Origin: Meconema thalassinum
Taxonomy: Eukaryota; Arthropoda; Insecta; Orthoptera; Tettigoniidae
Length of the DNA: 64,000 nucleotides
NCBI GenBank assembly: GCA_946902985.2
Contig: OX336397.1
Coordinates: 154,187,890-154,251,889, forward strand
Reading direction: 5' to 3'
A model generated the notes under the pieces. That model ran no database searches. It was not told the origin of the DNA and saw only the letters and a list, made by a program, of their open reading frames with translations. The position numbers and the translations under genes are program-made. Below are positions 11,590-21,794 of the stretch, piece by piece. The number at the start of each line of letters is the position of its first letter. The stretch's first letter is position 1.

Positions 11590-13910
11590 ATACAACGTGC
11601 TATAGGGATATTAAACATGAATATGAGGTGCCCTTTGCTAGTGCTACCTCTGTAAAAAATTTCATTCAATTCGGTTTCACCGTGTTTGAATTGATATGGG
11701 GAATGGATTTGCACACATACATGGCCGCTATTTGCAAACTATTGGGCTGATGACCTTGTAGTCAGTCTTAAGATGCTTTCCACAAAAAGGCATGTTGTTG
11801 CAAAATCTGGTAGAGATCAAATTATTAGGATGGTCGTAATTTGATTTAAGCTTTTAACATTTGGGTGGCCATCATTCCGTTTCCGTCAAGATGGCGGCGA
11901 CATAAAACATGACACTGAGGTGCCCTTTGCTAGTGCTACCTCTGTACCAAATTTCGTTCAATTCGGTTTCACCGTGTTTGAATTGATAGGGGGAATCGAT
12001 TTGCACACATACTTGGCCACCATCTGCAAATTATTGGGCTGATGATCTTGCAGTTTGGTCAGAATATGCTTCCCACATAAAGATATGTTGTTGCAAAATT
12101 TGGTAGAGACTAGATTATTAGGTTGGTCGTAATTACATTTTAGCTTTTTATCATTTGGGTGGCCGCGATTACGTTTCCGTCAAGATGGCGGTCATATAAA
12201 ACATGACATTGAGGTGCCCTTTGCTAGTGCTACCTCTGTACCAAATTTCGTTCCATTCGGTTTCACCGTGTTCGAATTGATAGGGGGAATCGATTTTCAC
12301 ACAAAGATGGCCGCCATCCACAAAATATTAGGCTAATGACCTATTAGTTTGGTCAAAGGATGTTCCCTCCGTAAAGGTATGTTGTTGCAAAATTTGGTTG
12401 AGATCGGATGATTAGGTTAATCGTAATGTGATTTAAGCTTTGAAAATTTGTGTGGCCGCCACTACGTTTCCGTCAAGATGGCGGTGATATAAAAGATGAC
12501 ACTGAGGTGCCCTTTGCTAGTGCTGTACCAAATTTCGTTCCATTCAGTTTCACCGTGTTCGAATTAATAGGGGGAATCGATTTTGACACAAAGATGGCCG
12601 CCATCCGCAAACTATTAGGCTAATGACCTATTAGATTGGTCAAAGGATGCTCCCTCCATAAAGGTATGTAGTTGCAAAATTTGGTATAGATCGGATGATT
12701 AAGTTAGTCGTAATTTGATTTAAGCTTTGAACAATTGTGTGGCCGCCATTACGTTTCTGTCAAGATGGCGGTGATGTAAAACATGACACTGAGGTGCCCT
12801 TTTCTAGTGCTACCTCTGTACCAAATATCGTTCCATTCGGTTTCACCGTGTTCGAATTGATAGGGGGAATCGATTTTCACACAAAGATGGCCGCCATCCG
12901 CAAAATATTAGGCTCATGACCTATTAGATTGGTCAAAGGATACTTACTCCATAAAGGTATGTTGTTGCAAAATTTGGTAGATATCGGATGATTAGGTTAG
13001 TCGTAATTTGATTTATGCTTTAAACATTTGTGTGGCCGCCATTAAGTTTCCGTCAAGACGGCGGCGATATAAAACATGACACTGAGGTGCCCTTTGCTAG
13101 TGCTACCTCTGTACCAAATTTCGTTCCATTCGGTTTCACCGTGTTCGAATTAATAGGGGGAATCGATTTTGACACAAAGATGGCCGCCATCCGCAAACTA
13201 TAAGGCTAATGACCTATTAGATTGGTCAAAGAATGCTCCCTCCATAAAGGTATGTTGTTGCAAAATTTGGTAGAGATCGGATGACTAAGTTAGTCGTAAT
13301 TTGATTTAAGCTTTGAACAATTGTGTGGCCGCCATTACGTTTCTGTCAAGATGGCGGTGATGTAAAACATGACACTGAGGTGCCCTTTGCTAGTGCTACC
13401 TCTGTACCAAATATCGTTCCATTCGGTTTCACCTTGTTCGAATTGATAGGGGGAATCGATTTTCACACAAAGATGGCCGCCATCCGCAAAATATTAGGCT
13501 CATGACCTATTAGTTTGGTCAAAGGATGCTCCCTCCATAAAGGTATGTTGTTGCAAAATTTGGTAGAGATCGGAGGATTATGTTAGTCGTAATTTGATTT
13601 ACGCTTTGAACAATTGTGTGGCCGCCATTACGTTTCCGTCAAGATGGCGGCGATATAAAACATGACACTGAGGTGTCCTTTGCTAGTGCTACCTTTGTAC
13701 CAAATTTCGTTCAATTCGCGTTCACCGTGTTCGAATTGATGGGGGGGGGGACAGACATTCGGAGTACACACACTCACACACACACAAACACAGACTCACA
13801 CACACACATACACACACACACACAGACAGTCACAATTTTCTTCGCCCTGTGTTGATCTCATAAGTCTACTTTCATTTTTTGCAAAAATCGAAAGTAGGCT
13901 AAAAATACGA
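11590..13910. mobile_element. Array of about seven 293-bp repeats ending in a CA microsatellite and terminal hairpin
   Basis: Units begin near 11872, 12161, 12453, 12741, 13034, 13327 and 13619 and share CGTCAAGATGGCGG, GAGGTGCCCTTTGCTAGTG and ACCGTGTTCGAATTGATAG. A partial unit lies upstream. The array runs into a G-run and a CA microsatellite (13740-13830), then GATCTCATAAG and a stem-loop (13865-13900, CTACTTTC pairing with GAAAGTAG). The order hairpin, GAGATCA, TG/CA microsatellite, G/C-run is the mirror of the left ends at 2788 and 34975, so all three belong to one superfamily. Short frames repeated in each unit are by-products of the repeat. Confidence 0.75.
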
Positions 13911-14079
13911 AGTACCTACAATAGAGCCATTTAAGAACTTCGGATCTTTTTTATACTTTTCGTTTCACAAATCACACTGGTATTTTTTTATTAGTAATTG
14001 ACTATAATGTTAACGGAATAACTAGCTTTTGATATGGTTAAGCATTTGATATTATATTATACCCATACTATCAACCCGC

Positions 14080-14710
14080 CCCGGCTTCGTCTGGTATCTT
14101 AAAGGAGTCACTCAGCGTAAGCTTAAAAGGCGCACGGACGGGTAGGTCTCAGACGCAATTCAGAAAAGCCGAGGTGAACAGCGAAACTCCAACACTTATA
14201 ATCTACTCTTCTCTGAAGTCTTAACTCGATACGACTCGAGAGTTAATGCTGGCCGAGGCTGGGGTGATGGGCTAGCTCGCTAGCTCGTAAACTCGCTCCG
14301 AAGCTAGTCATTTAAATTTCCACTGAATGGAGATTGTTGGAAGAAATTAAAATGTAAAATCACTTATACCGTAGTTGGCGATGTATTAAAGATAAAGATA
14401 TGCTGTCGCGGACTTCTTTGTCGAACTTTTCATGCTAACCAATTCTTACACTCATAGTATATGGATATTTTTAATGGTTTACCCAGCGTAAGCTTAAAAA
14501 GCGCACGGACGGCAGGTTTTCCTTCGACACGATTCACTGAAATCGTTGCTGCTCGGCTTCCTTGGTCATAAATGAATGTTTTCCTACAGAAACCTTCCTC
14601 GAGAAATTCTTTACTGAATGGTGAAAACCGCATCAAAATCCATTCAGTGGATTTAGAGATTACCCGTTACATCCAAGAATCGTGGACTTGGTTTTATGTA
14701 GAGATACCCG
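14080..14710. repeat. Unclassified decayed repeat
   Basis: A 28-bp phrase (AGCGTAAGCTTAAAAGGCGC and following bases) occurs at 14114 and, with one change, at 14485. The end (CATCAAAATCCATTCAGTGG, GACTTGGTTTTATGTAGAG) is shared in reverse with 7890-7990. No protein family recognised. Confidence 0.45.
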
Positions 14711-15662
14711 CGACTATCATTACAACAAATACATGAATTTATAACTAGTATTGACTATGAATTATACGTAAGGCTCTTTAAATACGTCATACAACTGTAC
14801 CTAGGGATACTTATAGAGGACTGAACTAATAAAAACAGAGCATTCTTTTTATGTTTCTATGAATTAAAAGTGTACATTATATCAACATTGTGGCTTTTTT
14901 CTGTAGTAGTCGGTGAATGAATGTGACTTATGTTTACAATGGAAATAATCACTCAGGTGAGTTAAAATTCAAAAATCCCTTGGAAAAGTGAAATCATCTG
15001 TCCCGCGAATAACGTGCTCAAGGCTGTTGCCAGCTTGCTGGCCGCCGTGAGCACTAGTGTCGCTTCACCTACAAAGAGGATGCAATTTAGTAGTGCTGCG
15101 AGCTTCGCGACTGTGGTAATACAACTCCGTCCTCCCAGGGCTGCCAATCGTAACTTTTCCCTCGCGAAGTAAATTATACCTTATTTCAAACTGAGGCTAG
15201 CGCCAAATAATTTTGAATCCCACACAGCGGGACAATATTATCTTTTTTTCTATTCTTGGCGGGAGAGAAGTTATTAGTAAATTAATCTAGTTTTTATTAA
15301 AAGTAACGCGCTTTAATAAAGACTTAGACAATTATATGGGTACATTAACACTAAATTTGGGATCATTATTAACATCTTGAGCATGAGATAACCGTCAGCC
15401 GAGTTGATTCATATTATGTAAATATATGTCCAGCAATTCCCCGAATTACGGTTATCTCCCAATTACGAATGAGTGGAATTTGTCGCCTGAGTAGTGTAAA
15501 CAATTAAACCTTTATCCGGCTGCATGTAGCATTTGTAAGGTAAGAAGGACCTTGGTAGGTGTCAAAAATCTTCGAAAATGATACTTTAGGCATTCAGGGC
15601 TAATTGCAATATAAAGCACAGGATCTTGTTGGATAAACTGAATAAACATAAAAATGAGTACC
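14711..15662. other. Unassigned interval left of the Polinton
   Basis: No recognised coding region or repeat. The 61-codon minus frame at 14962-15147 has no recognisable domain. Confidence 0.4.
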
Positions 15663-15668
15663 GGTATT
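15663..15668. other. Target-site duplication, left (GGTATT)
   Basis: Six bases GGTATT directly precede the AGTAGTGG terminus of the Polinton and recur directly after its other end at 29983-29988. Confidence 0.85.
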
Positions 15669-15769
15669 AGTAGTGGAGTAGTAGGGGTTCTAAGCCACTC
15701 TAAAACCCTCCTTGCCCCACTACTAAGCCTCAGTCATGTTAAATATCTCTTGAACGCATGGTCCGATTT

Positions 15770-16700
15770 TGACAAATGAGGTATTGTTGGACTCGGGCTG
15801 ACGTCCTCTTTGCTATGGACCACTCGTTATATTTTTCAAAATTTTTTTGAAAATTTTTGTTTTCGAAACTATGTGATAGTTTGAAAACCAAACAGGATAG
15901 AACGTTGTGCCATGGCTCAAACGAACAGTCTTTATGACCTTTATTTTTTGTAATAAAACTTTTTTATTTTTATATTTTTTTGAAAACACTCGAATTTTGA
16001 AAATCCTATATTTTGGAAACTAGGAACTCTACAAAAAAAATTGTTTAACGTAAATCAATGGTCCCTACCCCCTCTACCCCCAAAATAAATTTCAAGTCTC
16101 TAGAATGAAAACCTGCAGTAGTGTGGTAAGGACAGAGCTGCCTCACTTAGCAAGTGGTGAGCCCCTGCGACCTTGGAATGGAAGGAGCCATGCTAGGAGG
16201 GCGTGCTTGGATTCGTTTTTTTCGTCTCGTCGTGCTCTTTACGGGAATGTCGGTGTCGAAAAGGTGAATATCTGGAAACACAGTCTTTTTGGGGTAAAAA
16301 CGTGATTTTAGACTTTTTGCTATATCTCACGAACCAATAACGCTAGAGGCGTGTTCGACAGGTCCAAGGACTCGGGGTAACGTCCTCTCTCCTATGGACC
16401 ACTCGTTATAATTTTTAATAAAATTGGAAACTCGATTTTGGGGTAAACACATGTTTTTTGTGATTTTGCCGATATCTCACGAAGCAATAACGCTAGAGGC
16501 ATGTACGATGGGTCCAAGGATTCGGGAAGACGTCCTCTTTGCTATGGACCACTCGTTGTAATTTTAAAAAAATTGGGAAACGCGATTTTGGGGTAAACAC
16601 GTGTTTTTTATAATTTTTGCCGATATGTCACGAACCAATAACGCTAGAGACGTGTACGAGGTGTCCTAGCACTCGGGCTAACGCCCCCTTTCAAATGTGG
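15770..16700 (+). repeat. Subterminal direct repeats of the Polinton, left arm
   Basis: A phrase combining CTATGGACCACTCGTT, AATTTT tracts, GGGGTAAACACG and CAATAACGCTAGAGGC recurs about four times at intervals of roughly 130-150 bases (near 15815, 16395, 16545), with partial copies between. It lies within 1.1 kb of the terminus and is mirrored at 28950-29880. Short frames here (16105-16305) do not look like genes. Confidence 0.6.
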
Positions 16701-16826
16701 TAGATATTTTTTTTCGAAAAAATAATTCACAAAGGCCCTAACGCCATACATGTTGAAAAAAAAATCATTACCGTTACCTGTTTATAATGTTTATAAAGCG
16801 TGGTGGTTGAGAGAGACGATACTGCT

Positions 16827-16828
<2 letters not shown>

Positions 16829-16866
<38 letters not shown>
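16829..16866 (+). repeat. GT microsatellite, left arm
   Basis: About 18 GT units. The mirrored CA tract at 28786-28820 is two bases shorter, one of the few length differences between arms. Confidence 0.9.
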
Positions 16867-16867
<1 letters not shown>

Positions 16868-17450
16868 GCTGACCACGGTGGCTGTGTTCAATAGATCAAT
16901 CGCTATTTCGACGGGTCGGTGTATGACAGAGCGAGGGTGCGTTTTCTGATATTTTACCTTTAACGTGTAAACGGTGATGAGAACTAGGTTCTATGTTGGT
17001 CGAAGCGAGTAGAGAAAACACACTTGCAGACGAGCAGGAGGTGAATGTCATTTGAGATTATTGGAAGGCTCCGATCTGACTTGACAACAGGTGACGCTTG
17101 AAGGTGAAATAATCTGACCATCGTGGTGGCAGGGGAGTGTGAAAGGCATGCACACACATTTGTGAAACCACATGTAGGCTAAACCAGTGACATCCTGTTT
17201 TGCTTCGTACGTGACAAAATGCAAGTTCATGTGAAATTTGATCTACCGCAGGTGTTCGCTTGGGACGTTATCTGTCCACATGCGCGATAACTGTTAACAA
17301 GTTACATCCTGTCTTGCTTCGTACGTGACAAAATGCAAGTTGACGTGAAATTTGATCCGGCACAGGTGTTCGCCTGGGACGTTATCTGTCCACGTGACCG
17401 ATAACAGAATGTTCAAAGCGTGGGAAAAAAATGATTATACATGCAATGTG

Positions 17451-17458
17451 ATATATAA
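17451..17458 (+). promoter_or_regulatory. TATA box of the small spliced gene, left arm
   Basis: ATATATAAAG lies about 30 bases upstream of a CACTCGCACTT region that could hold the start site, and about 130 bases upstream of the first donor site. The mirror copy is at about 28194-28201 on the minus strand. Confidence 0.5.
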
Positions 17459-17484
17459 AGACACGTCGCTGACATTTCCACTCG

Positions 17485-18545
17485 CACTTATGTGACTACT
17501 TTTGAACACGCTACAGCGTTGTGTGAAACACTTGGCCTTGTTTAACAGTTTTGGTGTTGGTGGAAAATACTTAACCTTGTTGTGGGGTAGGTATATATTT
17601 ATTCATTTATATATTTATTGATTTTATATAAATACATGCAATTATTTATTGATTAGGTAATTAATGATTTTATTTATTTATTTGTTTGCAGATAACCGGC
17701 ATACCTTACATGTCAGAGGGAGAAGAAACTATTGCACTTTTGAGCCCACTAGAAGGGAAGAGTAACAAGTCACTGCAAGTAAAGGTGAGATGATTTTTTT
17801 TAAACTAACTTGTTTCATTTTTTTTGTTTTATGTTTTATTTTATGAAATGTATGTATTAACCTGAATTTAGGTATTTATAGCGGTTTATTTTATTTATTT
17901 TTAGAAACTTGGAAAGAATAGCCTTACCGCCGTAGCAGTCGCTGAAAAAAACCAGAAACGCACTAAAGCGAAACCACTGCCAAAGAGTGAACTGTTTAAA
18001 ACTCAGGTAAGTCCAACTTAAAAATGCTATTCCATTTTACCACTACTGAAAACTCGTAGACAAAAAAAATTCATTACCTGTACATGACTGGGACAATGAT
18101 TGCTTTCTTGATTAATGGCTATGTTGTTGTTGTTGACTGGGAAAAGTACAAGGCCATGTTGGATTTTCTAAAAATAAAATAATAAATTTAATTTATGGGT
18201 GGTTCCCTATCGACTCAACGAATATCCACAGGTTTGAACATGATAATGTGAACAAAATGACATGACATTCATTTTTGTTTATATATTGGTTAAAGGGAGG
18301 GTGGGGGAATGTAAATGACTGTAGCTTTATAAAAAAGAAAATAAGTACATGGGTTACTGTTAGTGCCAACATACAGTTTATTTTTAATGGTGTTTTGATA
18401 TATTAATGCCAATTAACGTTAACGTTTTATTTACAAGTATTGATTGATTGATTGATTGATTGATTGAGTGATGGGTTATTTTGTTTGCTTTTAGGTGTCG
18501 TCATGTGCCATTAACGTAATGAACAGACAGTGAACAAGCATGCAT
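17485..18545 (+). CDS. Small four-exon gene of unknown function, left arm
   Basis: Splice signals define a non-coding exon ending at 17586 (donor GTAGGT) and an exon at 17692-17784 with the ATG at 17710. These are followed by an exon at 17905-18006 and a last exon from 18495 with TGA at 18531-18533. Each intron has GT...AG ends and a T-rich acceptor (TTTGTTTGCAG, TTATTTTTAG, TTTGCTTTTAG). Both coding introns are phase 0, and the frame stays open through all three coding exons (25, 34 and 12 codons). The product would be about 71 residues, Lys-rich in the middle, without a family I recognise. The last exon ends about 80 bases before the ATG of the IAP region, so the transcript might also carry IAP. 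Alternatively this is a leader exon set and the small protein is incidental. Confidence 0.5.
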
Positions 18546-18609
18546 TATGCTTTAAAGTACTCTGTGCAATGTTAATAACTTACAATAAGAAAACGTTTTA
18601 TTATAACAC

Positions 18610-18765
18610 ATGGCGTTAGTACCAAATACAACAAGTGAGCAAGTTGGTTTACCACGTGGGTTAAATTTAAAATCAGAACATGATCGATGGTTAACATTTG
18701 AATCCTGGCCTGTAGGCTTTTTGTCGACGCATGAACTTGCAAAAGCCGGTTTTTTTACTTGAACC
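18610..18765 (+). other. 5' part of the IAP reading frame in a different phase, left arm
   Basis: From an ATG at 18610 an open frame of 51 codons ends at TGA 18763. It encodes the beginning of a BIR repeat, with WLTFESWP and ELAKAGFF. The rest of that BIR is in another phase, in the frame starting at 18759. The two phases meet at a run of seven Ts (18750-18756). The same seven-base run is present in the right arm, so the break predates or was copied between the arms, or is translated by frame slippage, or is a shared homopolymer sequencing error. Confidence 0.75.
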
Positions 18766-19625
18766 GAGGAGATGTGGTGCGTTGTGTGTTTTGTCGTATT
18801 GAACTTTCACACTGGGAAGAAGGGGATGATCCCTTTAGAGACCATTTGCGATGGTCTCCTCACTGTCCTTACATGCTTGGAAAGCAAGTGGGTAACCTAC
18901 CCATGCATTCATTTTACCGAACCACAAGGCCTATGGCCGCTACTTACGTTGCTGAATCACAAATAAATAATAATGATGTATTACCAGCCAACGGTAGTGT
19001 CGATATATGTGGTCCATATGCCATAGACAGTGTTGAATTGGCGTGTGCTTTTGAAAAATTGGGAGTTTGCAAGACTAAAGCACTAGCACACCCAGAGTAC
19101 AGCTCTGTTGAAAAACGTTTCGAATCTTATAAAAATGTTTGGCCATTAATATTAAAACACATTACCAAACAGCTAAGTGAAGCTGGATTTTTTTATACTG
19201 GTGAAGGGGATAAAACAATATGTTTTTATTGTGGATTTGCTTTAAAGGATTGGCAAATGACTGATGACCCTTTTGTGCAACACGCTCGTTGGTTACCAAA
19301 CTGTAAATACATGGTGTTGCTTAAAGGTCAGGAATTTGTGAACACTATTCGTAAAGAAAAAGTGATTGCAGCACAAGACATAAAAGTGCCTTTAGAGTTA
19401 GAGCACGCGGAGCAAATACATAAGGCTGAAAGAAAAGACTTGTCTCACGAACAGATACAAAAGTGTGACCAACAATTATGTAAAATTTGTTATCAAGATG
19501 AACTAGGTGTTGTATTTTTACCCTGTGGACACATGATAGCCTGTGTCAAGTGTGCATTAGAACTTAACACTTGTGCTATATGCAGAAAAGTAGTATCTGC
19601 AACAGTTAGGGCATTTCTTGCATAA
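18759..19625 (+). CDS. iap: Inhibitor-of-apoptosis homologue (BIR, BIR, RING), left arm; first BIR broken
   Basis: IAP proteins bind caspases or their activators through BIR zinc folds and act as ubiquitin ligases through a RING; insect DNA viruses use them to block host cell death. In this 288-residue frame the first BIR lacks its N-terminal helices but keeps its zinc ligands (C9, C12, H29, C36). The second BIR spans about residues 107-187 (ligands C155, C158, H175, C182, with GFFYTGEGD before them). The C-terminal RING is at 241-276, in C3HC4 order, with FLPCGHM. The start of BIR1 lies upstream in another phase (18610-18765). The frame is otherwise clean, suggesting recent selection or recent arrival. 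The copy in the other arm is identical in translation. Confidence 0.88.
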   Translation: MNRGDVVRCVFCRIELSHWEEGDDPFRDHLRWSPHCPYMLGKQVGNLPMHSFYRTTRPMAATYVAESQINNNDVLPANGSVDICGPYAIDSVELACAFEKLGVCKTKALAHPEYSSVEKRFESYKNVWPLILKHITKQLSEAGFFYTGEGDKTICFYCGFALKDWQMTDDPFVQHARWLPNCKYMVLLKGQEFVNTIRKEKVIAAQDIKVPLELEHAEQIHKAERKDLSHEQIQKCDQQLCKICYQDELGVVFLPCGHMIACVKCALELNTCAICRKVVSATVRAFLA

Positions 19626-19736
19626 CTAGTATAATTTTTTCGCCATGGATAGTGCAAAATCCCTAATTGCACAATATTATTAAAGCTGTTTTAGAGTGTA
19701 ATAGATATGCTTTTGTTTTGTTTATAGACTACTACA

Positions 19737-20018
19737 ATGAATGTTTTGAATGCTGTGGGACAATCATGTGGCTTAGAGACAAAGAAGCTCAGCGAATTGC
19801 CAATGCATATTCCATTCCGCATTATCAAGATTCGGAAATTGAAAACAGCATATGGTGATCGTGTACTTTGTGTATGTGAAAACTTTGAGACATTTCTGCC
19901 TATACGGTTTAATGATATGTCGGAGAGTGTTTTTGATGAAGTCAATAATGCTGTGCAACCTGTACACTTAATTTATGAAGGTTTTAAAAACAATAGGTGC
20001 ATGGTTCGTTTTAATTAA
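19737..20018 (+). CDS. Small conserved-looking protein, 93 residues, left arm (possible OB-fold ssDNA-binding type)
   Basis: The frame starts at an ATG eight bases after a TTTATAG acceptor-like site, suggesting an upstream intron. It contains IPFRIIKIRKLKTAYGDRV, then FLPIRFND and LIYEGFKNNRCM. The pattern of a basic strand, YG, a hydrophobic strand and FLPxRF resembles small proteins scattered in arthropod repeats, which I suspect are OB-fold single-strand DNA-binding proteins. This is inference from pattern only. It ends in TAA at 20016-20018. The gene is convergent with the FLYWCH pair. Confidence 0.6.
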   Translation: MNVLNAVGQSCGLETKKLSELPMHIPFRIIKIRKLKTAYGDRVLCVCENFETFLPIRFNDMSESVFDEVNNAVQPVHLIYEGFKNNRCMVRFN

Positions 20019-20487
20019 ATAAATAAATAATGTGAAATAATAATGGAAAATATAAGTAATGACAATATACTGAAAAAGAAAGAAAATATGTGCATAGAAT
20101 AGTAATGTTTTAGTGTTTAGTGTTGTCTTTAAAAATATTATGATGAAACCAAAAAAAATGTATATAAAGTTTGTAAATAAATGCAAAATGATGTTACAAT
20201 GCTGTTTTATTTTATACAAAGTTAGTATATTTAACATTGCAGAGTATACATGATTATGACAATAAATGCATACTGAATACAAGCCTTTCTCACATCACAA
20301 TAGTCTGTTATAGTTTTAAACACAAGGCTTGTTGTAGATCATTTTATAGCAATGTCCCTTTAATGTTGTTTTCGAAAAGTTGGGAAGCCGCAATGGTTGT
20401 ATTGACATAAAAACCTTATGGTTATTACTATTTAGTCACTTTGATCCCCTTGCATATCAAGAGCAGATGACCTAGTTGTTCCACTCT
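20019..20487. other. Intergenic, convergent gene ends in the left arm
   Basis: AT-rich sequence with several AATAAA-like signals (for example near 20175 and 20263) suitable for 3' ends of the flanking convergent genes. The 104-codon minus frame here is low complexity and I do not consider it a gene. Confidence 0.5.
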
Positions 20488-20865
20488 TTAAAACGACAAC
20501 AACAACACTACCTCTTGCATAGTTTGTGATGTTGATGGCTCTTGCGACGTGGAAGATGGATTAAAAATAACTTTGAGAACAGGGGTTAAACGTTGATCAT
20601 TAAACAATGCACTATTTTGAGTAGCAATATAGTTTTCTTGATTTTTTGTCGACGGCAACTGTGTTTCATGCGGTACACTACATTGATGATCACTGACACT
20701 TAAAACCTCACTATTTTTACTTTTTAGGTCACTACGACAATGTTTGGAACGTTGCTTTGAACAACGCCAAATAACAGTTCCATTTTTATTGGTTCGTTTC
20801 ACAATATATGAATATCCTTTATAGTATGCGTAAGGCTTACCATACCTAGTCACTGATACTTCCAT
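20488..20865 (-). CDS. FLYWCH-type zinc-finger protein, short paralogue, left arm
   Basis: About 125 residues from the second methionine (MEVSVTRYGK), which aligns with the start of its neighbour; an upstream ATG at 20904 would add 13 residues. It has the FLYWCH pattern: G-K-P-Y-A-YY-KGYSY, then VIWRCSKQRSKHC and SDHQC near residue 60. FLYWCH fingers bind DNA and occur in transposase-like and regulatory proteins. The last ligand is HQC where classical members have HxH. Compared with the neighbour at 21036-21713 it lacks the acidic region and the C-terminal domain, so it may be a truncated tandem duplicate. Confidence 0.75.
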   Translation of the reverse strand: MEVSVTRYGKPYAYYKGYSYIVKRTNKNGTVIWRCSKQRSKHCRSDLKSKNSEVLSVSDHQCSVPHETQLPSTKNQENYIATQNSALFNDQRLTPVLKVIFNPSSTSQEPSTSQTMQEVVLLLSF

Positions 20866-21035
20866 ATCAACTGTCAAGCATAGACTAAGCTCTAGTAAAG
20901 TCAACTTGGTAATAAGAATACTAGTTTAATGTGAGAGCAAATATGGATCCAAAGAGTTCAGGTAAAAGTGAAAGCAAATAAGCAAATATTAGAAACAAGA
21001 GTTGGGGTGAAAGTGGTCGCAAAGTGGTAGACCCA

Positions 21036-21713
21036 TTACACAATAATTTCAGCACGACGAAGCTCTTGTTCAATTTCTTTGATTTCCCAATCGTGACCAG
21101 TATGGCCAGCTTGACGTGAGGCATGCAACAACTGTAGCCGCTGGACGAGCTTATTGGGATTGTGCCAGTATACAAATTTAACAAATGGATTTTTAGGTGT
21201 AAACAAAGCATTACCATTATCATGATCATTATCATGATCATTATCATCATCATGATCACCATTATCATCATGACCATCATCACTGTTACTATATAGTCCT
21301 TTTTGATCCTCTTGCAATACCACTTTATTTATAGTCTGAGTTGATTTTGATAGTGTTGAAGGTTTCTTGGACGTTGACAACTGTCCTAACATGACGTTTT
21401 GAGGACATGATAAGTCCTTTTGAACAAACACTGCACTATCTTTAGCCGCAATATCGTTTTCTTGAACTTGCTTTTTAGCATTTTGATAATTGTTTGTAAA
21501 CAGTAAGCGTGGTTCGTTTCGAGCACTACATTGATGAACACTCACACTTAAAACCTTTCCATTTTTACTTTTCAGATTGCCTCGACATTTTGTTGACCTC
21601 TCTTTTGAGCATCGCCAGAATATTATTCCATTTACATTCTGGCGATTATAGTTATAGGAGTAGCCTTGATAGAGTGCACGTAGCCTACCTTTGTTGGTTG
21701 TAATAAGTTCCAT
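21036..21713 (-). CDS. FLYWCH-type zinc-finger protein with Asp/His-rich linker, left arm
   Basis: 225 residues. The N-terminal FLYWCH-like finger (about 5-65) shows YQGYSYNYN, IIFWRCSKERSTKC and SVHQC. The middle is polar, then a run of Asp and His (about 145-168) from a GATCAT-type repeat. The C-terminal 55 residues (FTPKNPFVKFVYW, NKLVQRLQLLHASRQAGHTG, IEQELRRAEIIV) resemble a small helical domain often seen at the end of proteins from arthropod mobile elements; its role is unknown to me. The right-arm copy differs at one residue (Glu for Asp in GHDW[E/D]I). Confidence 0.75.
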   Translation of the reverse strand: MELITTNKGRLRALYQGYSYNYNRQNVNGIIFWRCSKERSTKCRGNLKSKNGKVLSVSVHQCSARNEPRLLFTNNYQNAKKQVQENDIAAKDSAVFVQKDLSCPQNVMLGQLSTSKKPSTLSKSTQTINKVVLQEDQKGLYSNSDDGHDDNGDHDDDNDHDNDHDNGNALFTPKNPFVKFVYWHNPNKLVQRLQLLHASRQAGHTGHDWEIKEIEQELRRAEIIV

Positions 21714-21794
21714 AGTAGTAACTGACCTGTCAGTACGATGTTCACACTACAAAGGTTACAACTGTTTTGCTGATGGAGTGACTTACCATAAGCT

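Noticed and set aside
13740..13830. His/Thr-rich peptide in the 79-codon frame 13616-13855
   Set aside because: It comes from the CA microsatellite.
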